In this document: in pieces, positions 57,401-64,000 of the stretch
Numbering within the stretch: position 1 is the stretch's first letter
Layout: each line of letters begins with the position of its first letter
From: Certhia americana
Lineage: Eukaryota > Chordata > Aves > Passeriformes > Certhiidae
DNA length: 64,000 bases
Direction of reading: 5' to 3'
Assembly: GCA_018697195.1 (NCBI GenBank)
Contig: CM031879.1
Span: 26,533,660-26,597,659, forward strand
Translations under genes and position numbers: made by a program
The notes under the pieces: model-generated
Told to the model about the DNA's origin: nothing
Databases searched by the model: none
The model's input: only the letters and a program-made list of their open reading frames with translations

Positions 57401-59117
57401 CAATGTTTCACTTGTGGCTGATGTTGAAGTTCCCTATTCATCATTGCACTCTTCAGCTCCCACCTGTTACAAGCCATCATTCAAAAAATTCTGCACTTAA
57501 TAAATTAAACAAGTGGACTCTACTTCCTTCTGCTCCATTCAAAGGGAAGAGGCCAAACAAACCCATCTCTTGAACAGCCTTTCAGGGCCCTCCACATTCC
57601 CAATGTTTCACAAATTTTACAGGACACAGTGGGACAAAGAAAGAATAGCCCTGTATGTCACAAGACCAGGCACACACCCAGGGGGATGCCAGTACCACAG
57701 TGCTCTGGCACTGGCTGCTGGGAGCAAGATCAGTGCCAGGAACAGCTGTGTCCATCAGAGGACACCCAGAACAGCCTCACTGCGCCCAGAGACCTGAGAC
57801 CTCCCCACAATGAACCTAGATTTGCCTGCAGATCCTTGGGCTCCCACTAAATTCTTCCCATTTGAAGCAACAACCAGTTCAAGCTGTAGCATTTTAAAAA
57901 CTCTTCTTTTTTTTCTTTTTCCTGTACTCAAGTCTACAAACCCCAAAACATTTTCATCTGCTTACTAGCCTTTAATTATACTAACTGCCAATAGGTTCTA
58001 TTACTTGTCCAAAAAAAAATGCTGGCTGTTGTGTAATTTTTTAACTGTGATTGATGAAGCATATTTGTGTAACATTAGTTCATGTTTGTCAGAGTTTAAC
58101 TTCTTATTTGGCAACTACACCATTAATTAGCAATATTGCTGATAACCTCCTTTTTATATAACCAGCAAGCTCTTTTTCTGTATGAGCTGGCAGTGGAAAA
58201 CAAGAAAAGCATTTTTGCATGGTGCCACATGTCTGGATATGAATGACAGGAGAAATACACACAACATTCTATGGGATTACTATCTGTTAAACTTTATTTT
58301 TTGACAGGCATTATTTTCTTAGATGCTCTTATTCTGATTTCCTTTCTTTTCGGTATTACAGTACACTCTTTCTCATCTCTTTTTTGAATGCTCTCTGAGT
58401 TTGCATTGAGGCCAGTAGCATATTCCTGAGGTTGCACATTTCCTCTTGCAATTCCCCATTTTTAGCTTCTTGCAACTCTTCCAAACTTCCTCTGTATGGA
58501 ATGCAATTTTCCATCTAACTTATATTATTTTTCCAAAGAATATTTCTAAATATTTGGAAAAGCCAGAACTGTAGTGCCAGTGTTTTGAGGATAAAACTTC
58601 TCAGAACTTCACATCTTCTTTTACTTTAAATGTAGTTTCTTCTAAAATTTAGTGCTATGATATGAAGTTTCACAAAAGCATAAACCTTATACTAGAAACT
58701 TACCTTTTACTGTCACTATGAAAATTCAGCTTTGGTCAAGAGACAGCCCTTTGAAACACCACGTTTCTATGAAGAAGTTCCAAACATCTCTGTAGGAAGT
58801 GGTTGTGATTCACCAGTGAAAGCCTCCAGAGATGTACTTCTCCCTGCCAAAGCTACCAGAGCACATCCAAGGACCTTGCAGCCCTAAGAACACATGTGCT
58901 GTTCAACTAGACATTATTCTGCACCGCACTAAAACCTGAAACATGGAAAAAACACTAAAGTCCATGTCTCAGAGGAGCTTTGTGAAACCAGGTTACAAAT
59001 GACAATGGAGCACACACATGCTACAATGAAAGGCACTGTAAAGAGCTCTTGAGGATGTGAATAACCCTACTTTCACAACACAGCTTCATGGAGAAGAGAG
59101 ACAGCTTGGGTGGTTGT
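51438..59117. other. Intergenic, no gene recognised
   Basis: Mostly unique sequence. It includes a pyrimidine-rich tract at about 53,327-53,360 and AT-rich, TAAT-containing blocks at 53,560-53,880, 54,300-54,900 and 57,950-58,260. A GC-richer patch lies at 57,560-57,850. ORFs are short and unassigned (up to 111 codons, 55186-55521 minus). Confidence 0.55.
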
Positions 59118-59668
59118 TGTGGTTTAACTCTAGACACTTTGTACACCCCTACACACCCTCAGTGGAATCAAGAGCAGGTTTGGAAAAATAAAGCCTGTGG
59201 GATTAGATATGAAGAGTTTAATAACTGAAATTTAAAAAAAAATAGTAATAATAATAATATTGAAAGGGAAGAGAACAAAAGGAGAGAGAGAAATAAAACC
59301 CAAGAGAAACAAGGGATGTGCAATCCAGGTACCACTCAATGAACAATGCTCAGCCTGCCCCCAAGCAGTGATCAGTGCTTCCTAAACAGATCCCTCCAGT
59401 TTACATACTTGGCTTGATATTCTATGGTATGGCATATCTCTTTGGCCAGTTTGGGTCAGCTGTCCTGGCCATGTCCCCTCCCAGCTTCTTCTGCAGTTCC
59501 TCCCCAGCAGAGCATGTGAAACTGGAAACTCCTTGACTCAGGGTAAGCACTCCTTCACAACAGTTAAAATACCACTCTGTTATCAACATTATTCTCATAT
59601 TCAAAAACCACAGCAGTTTACCAGCTAATAGAAAGAAAATTAACTCTATCCCAGGAGAAACCTGGACA
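59118..59668 (-). mobile_element. ERVL-type LTR, near full length
   Basis: Plus-strand text begins TGTGGTTTAACTC and ends 'agaaagaaaattaactctat', 'cccaggagaaacctggaca', the reverse of the TGT…GGGATAGAGTTAATTTTC start of common avian ERVL LTRs. Between are 'ggccagtttgggtcagctgt', 'cctggccatgtcccc', 'cagggtaagcactcc' and 'ctctgttatcaacatt' in the family order. A minus-strand ATTAAAC at 59,216-59,222 fits its polyadenylation signal. The two ends lack an obvious matching target duplication. It is apparently a solo LTR. Confidence 0.85.
59230..59262. repeat. A-rich/(TAA)n tract inside the LTR
   Basis: An A-run followed by ATAGTAATAATAATAATAT. It is a simple-repeat expansion within the LTR copy. 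Confidence 0.85.
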
Positions 59669-62600
59669 GCCTTGCAATGAACAATGAAAAGAAAATAAAA
59701 TTGTGTGGTTTTACTCATTGAGTACGGTCCGGGTTTTTCACTAAGAAAGAACCCTTGGAAAGGGAAAAAACAACATTAGCATGTGAGGAAACATGGCATC
59801 CTAGGACATGTACACTGCCTTGCTGTTTCAAAGTTCCTGGTCATCATTCATTTTCTAAATTCTGAATTCTTAGTAACAGTCTTTAACCTAATCTCTGTTA
59901 CCTATTTCACAACTAATAAGTGAAGAAGAATGTCTTTGTAGATAAAGTGCTGACCTGGGACCTGGGAAGAGTAGTCTCCTTTTTAGATTCCACCACATGT
60001 TTGTAGGTGTTTATAGTAGAAACCAAATCTATAAAATAAGTATAATTTTAAAAAAAATATATACATTTTTACTTATAAATGGGCATTTCATTTGCTTATT
60101 GTATATCACATCTATTTGATGTTCATTTCAAAACCTTTTGGGGAGTTCTTGACTCTTACTCAGTTTGTCAGCTGAGGCCTCTAGCTGTCATTTTAAGAGT
60201 AACTTTAGGAGCTCTGTTCAAAGCTCATTGAAACTTAAGAAAGCTTTCCCAGAGAATACAAGGGTGTTCATGATGGCTGGGAATTCCTCAAGAAGCAAAC
60301 CCCAAGCACTGCAAAGGCTCTGCTCAAAAAACATATGAAGACAAGAAATTGATCTTTTTATCCTGAGATGTAGTTAAGAGGTTCAAAGTAAATTAGATGT
60401 GCAGTCATCAGTGGATTGATTACATGTACTAAGAGGTAAAATACACTAAGGACATTTGCAAGGGACTGCCAGGTTTGGCTGCAAGCACTTGGGAACCTGC
60501 ATTCTTTGAGAGACAGGGAAGGAACCAAGTGGGACATGGCAGGATGAACAAGTGGCTCTAGATGCCTTTATTCAGGAAGCTAGACTTGTTCTGTGCTTCT
60601 AAGATAGGACTGCAAGCATTTATTATGGATCCTTCTGTGCACTGCTGATGCACTAAATGTAGCGTCTGCTGTGGCTTTTTGATGTAACAGGAAGGACAGT
60701 CTTAAAACTTTGTCCCAGAATGTAACTCTTTGTAGTGGTGCAAAAGTTTTGCTAGTGAAAACCCATTGCAGTCCAAGAGATAAAATAGTTAAATTAATAT
60801 TGTAAACCTAAACAGAAAAAAGGTTCCTCCTAGTTTTCTTCCCCCCAGTTTATCAATTCTAGCTGTAAGAATTAGAGCAAAAAGCAGAAAGAGAGGAGTG
60901 TGAACAAGGCAATGACAGTTATGCAGAGATTTGTTTAGAGTGTGACTTTAAGCAAAATTCCCCAGTAGCTTCAGCTCAGAAGTCAGACTTCTGACAGATT
61001 TACCAGAGAGACTTTCTTCTAACTTGCAGCCCAGTTGTATTTAGGAAAAATGTTTTGTTCCCAAAAGCAATGGTATTAAATCACTGTGCCAGGACAAGGA
61101 GATGTGTTTTGATTCGGTATACAGCCTTCCTCTGACAGCTTTGAAGACCTGCGGCCTAGCAGATGGCAACGTAACAAACACAGTTGTGTTTCTTTTAGGT
61201 TGCCTGATAAATTCTGTGCCCTTGGTTTTGACTGTGTGAGATTTTCATGAACCATTATTGATTTTATTTGTCTAGGGTTTTTACCTACTTCCTTTTACAA
61301 ACTGTTCTTTATTTCTCCTCGGGTTTGCTGCTTGTATGTGCAAGGAGCACGGCCAAGAATTCACCACTGGCTTTGCTTAAGGGAGAGGTGGAGCAGGCAG
61401 CGTCTGGGGTCACAGACACAAAGCTGTGCCGTAGCACTGCCAAAGTGTAGGGCACTGTCACCTCTGTCCACAGCTGAGGTCTTGGGTCAACCTTCTGCAG
61501 CCTCAGCACTGACACTGAGCCCTGCTCTGCTTGCATGACTTCAGCAGGCATTTCAGTGTGCTCTGGCAGCAGTGGAACAGGGGAATTACCTGTTGGTTGT
61601 GCAGTCTGTGTGTGGGCAGTGTTCTCTGTGTTTTGTTCAGGGTATGGACAGGTTTTGTTAGATTTTCTTTGAACATTTGGGTTAACACAGGAGAATGTTA
61701 TCCCTGCCTCTCACTTTTTTTGAGTGACTAATACACGTTTAGGATTCAGTTGGTGGCCTTTGGTTGATTCCTGCAAATGGTACAGAGGATGCAAGTGGTG
61801 TCACCATCTTTAAAAAACATGTAGGAAAGTCTTCTCAAAATGTTGAAAGCGTGACGTTGCCAAAATATATCTATAACAAGGAAAGCTGATAGATGCAAAG
61901 CTTCTCCATGATCTAGAAAATAAGGAAAACCCAAAGTTCAGCTTGAGGTTCCAGCAAAGAGGAATTAAATTCCAAAATAATAATTTAATTATTTTAATTT
62001 CAAAAGTATTGTTTTATTATGAATTTATTGTAAACATGAGTTTTAAATAATTTGAAACAGGAGGCCCTTTTCTGGATGTATACAGTACAGAAAGGAGGAT
62101 GATTCATAGGAAGGGAGAACCAGATAAACAGCAAGTGTTAGGGTATCTGTCACATGCACTACACAAACATTCCCTTGCACAGCAGTCACAGCAGTGCTGT
62201 GAGTTACAGGAGAAAGAAGTAGATGGTATCTTATCTTCAAATTTTAGTTTACAGCTCAGCACTGATGACAGGAATTCTCTTTGCTTAAACGGATGAGCCA
62301 ATAAAAATATATGTCCTCTGTTATTCAAAGACTATCTATTGCAGCTAGATAGTGTAATTTATTGATAAGAAGAAAAAGTCTCTGATGGGAAAAACTCCTC
62401 TGTTGCTCTATTTGGGAAAGAGCAGTAGGAAGACGTCACTAGTTAAGCAAAGGTACAGTTCTGTTGACTTCAGCACAAGCTCCCTCATGCCTCTGTCAGA
62501 CCATTTTTGTTGTGACTTGATGGTGCTGAGACACCTCTCATCAGCTATTCCAAGGACTTCTCCTTGTAATCCTGCACACACACCTCCTCTTTCTGCACAT

Positions 62601-64000
62601 CCATTTTCTTTATGTAAGCAGTTTTTGTAGGAGCAATGGGGGCAGAAAGGAGGAGGTAAGCCAGCATAGAGCAGCATGTCTTTCATCTTTTGGGATACAG
62701 CCTTGTCAGGAAACAGTGGGGAGATGTACCATGCCAAGAGGCCCACTGGAGCAATCTCATTTTAGGGAGAAATTGTGCCTCTCTACTTCCTTGGTATGAA
62801 GTGGCGGCATAGAGGTTTCCCTTCCCCTGATCCTTAGGGCAGCCCAGCCTGTCTGCTGCCTACCATGCACAGCTGATTTTCCACTTGCACACCTGTTCCA
62901 AGGGCAGGCTAAGTAAGCTGCCCTGAGCCCCTGAAGGCTTCTAATAGGGACAGCACAAAGGGCTCTTTTTCCAAATATCTCCATCCGAAAGACAGGAGCA
63001 CAGTCTCTATTTCTGAATATCTCATTGGAATCCTTTTTCAATTCACCTCAAAATCAAGAAGCCCAGACTTGCTCCCAACAAAACCCATGGCAATCCCTAT
63101 GATAATAAAGTGAAAAGAGCATTCCCTAAACAGGTGTCCATTTTCATTTCCAAAAGGAAAGGTAAAGACTGCCTTTGACAGTTTTTCAACTAAAACTAAT
63201 ACTCACTTCAGCTTATGTCTGAATGATTTAGAATACAGCAACATCCCTTTGCTCTATTGTAGTCAGACATTCAAGATCCCAGCAAAATATTTATTTTGGA
63301 GAGTCTCTATATCCAATTCCTCTTTTTATCAATAGAAAAATATTTACAGAGGTCAGGCTGCCAACTTTGCCAGACAGACGCCCTTTGCATTCAAGAGAAA
63401 ACATGATTCATCGTAAGATTAGGATTTCAGCTGCAAATTAAAACTTTTCTTTGATAGACTGAAAGAGACAAGTCAATAAAGGAAAATTCTTGATAGTTGG
63501 AAAGGAATGTCTTCTTTGAGACTGCCAATATTCAGTTCTGATCATTAATATCTTAACTGATGGATGAAATTTTTTCTATCTTTATCTAATTATATCCCAG
63601 AGGCAACGTTTAAAAGAAATGGAAAAATAGCTGTAAACAACTGTGCCGTATGAAGGCGTCAGCTTCTTTTTGTTATCTCTTTGAGACCATGAGTGTCTTA
63701 TAATGTATTTGTGCAGCACACAGGACAAAAGTACTCTGACCCAAACCTGTGATTATCTAGATATTGTATATATTTGGTGTAAAGCACAGTAAGGAAAATA
63801 GCAACAAAGAAAAAAATCAGAGATAAACTTACAGACTTATGGCTCGTTAATTTGCAGTGCACCATCATATCACATGTTTGAAAATAGACTTACTCTACTA
63901 GCCACGGTGTGTGACACAGTAGGAAAAATAACCTCTATCCTGGAAGAAAAAAATCAGAAGGTTTATTGAACCTTGTTTTCCAGAGCTGCTACTCATGGTC
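59669..64000. other. Intergenic, no gene recognised
   Basis: Unique AT-rich sequence with GC-richer patches at 61,330-61,530 and 62,740-62,960. ORFs are at most 112 codons (62408-62746 minus) and show no domain. No exon resembling PDZRN4, the expected downstream neighbour, was found. Confidence 0.6.

Noticed and set aside
29351..59668. The two ERVL LTRs as the ends of one provirus
   Set aside because: A 30-kb separation, too much divergence and no retroviral coding sequence between them.
59422..59718. 98-codon minus-strand ORF
   Set aside because: Falls mostly inside the ERVL-type LTR, which does not encode protein.
1..64000. CRISPR-like arrays, bacterial operons, tRNA or rRNA genes
   Set aside because: No regularly spaced repeats, no cloverleaf or rRNA sequence, and spliced vertebrate exons rule out a prokaryotic context.
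29060..64000. PDZRN4 first exons
   Set aside because: No RING/PDZ coding sequence or CpG-island promoter was recognised; the gene probably starts beyond the window.

Overview
This window looks like vertebrate nuclear DNA from a bird, most likely a songbird. The evidence is AT-rich sequence with widely spaced small exons, two CR1 LINE fragments, two ERVL-type LTRs of a style common in birds, and an endogenous retrovirus remnant whose LTR opens like LTRs I associate with passerines. Species is not determinable by eye; 'passerine' is inference.

Region 1 to about 29 kb is the 3' end of one plus-strand gene, contactin-1 (CNTN1, the neural cell-adhesion molecule called F11 in chicken). Seven coding exons were found, with reading frames that join exactly: 1840-1910, 5172-5406, 8965-9068, 14926-15112, 16588-16700, 17897-18053 and 26490-26569. 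They encode about the last 315 residues: fibronectin type III (FNIII) domains 2, 3 and 4, each split over two exons, and a final exon for the GPI-anchor signal. The six Ig domains and FNIII-1 must lie upstream of base 1. A long AT-rich 3'UTR follows, possibly ending near 29,050.

The introns hold a degraded CR1 (15.35-15.77 kb), a TA/TG/TA microsatellite just upstream of exon 17897, and a minus-strand endogenous retrovirus remnant (about 12,374-13,782). That remnant keeps one LTR, a lysine-type primer-binding site, a short leader and only the last 13 bases of the other LTR. A 100-N assembly gap sits inside the LTR at a C homopolymer.

Region 29-64 kb is intergenic. It holds ERVL-type LTRs at 29.35 and 59.12 kb, a short CR1 end at 34.82 kb, a MIR/CORE-SINE-like element near 37.6 kb, several GC-richer patches of unknown origin, an AT-palindrome block and a 40-base poly(A) tract near 51.3 kb. 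No convincing exon of another gene was seen. In human the next gene downstream is PDZRN4, and no exon of it was recognised here. I found no tRNA or rRNA gene, no CRISPR array and no bacterial-style system. The most notable structures are the collapsed provirus and some possible conserved noncoding blocks that need alignment.
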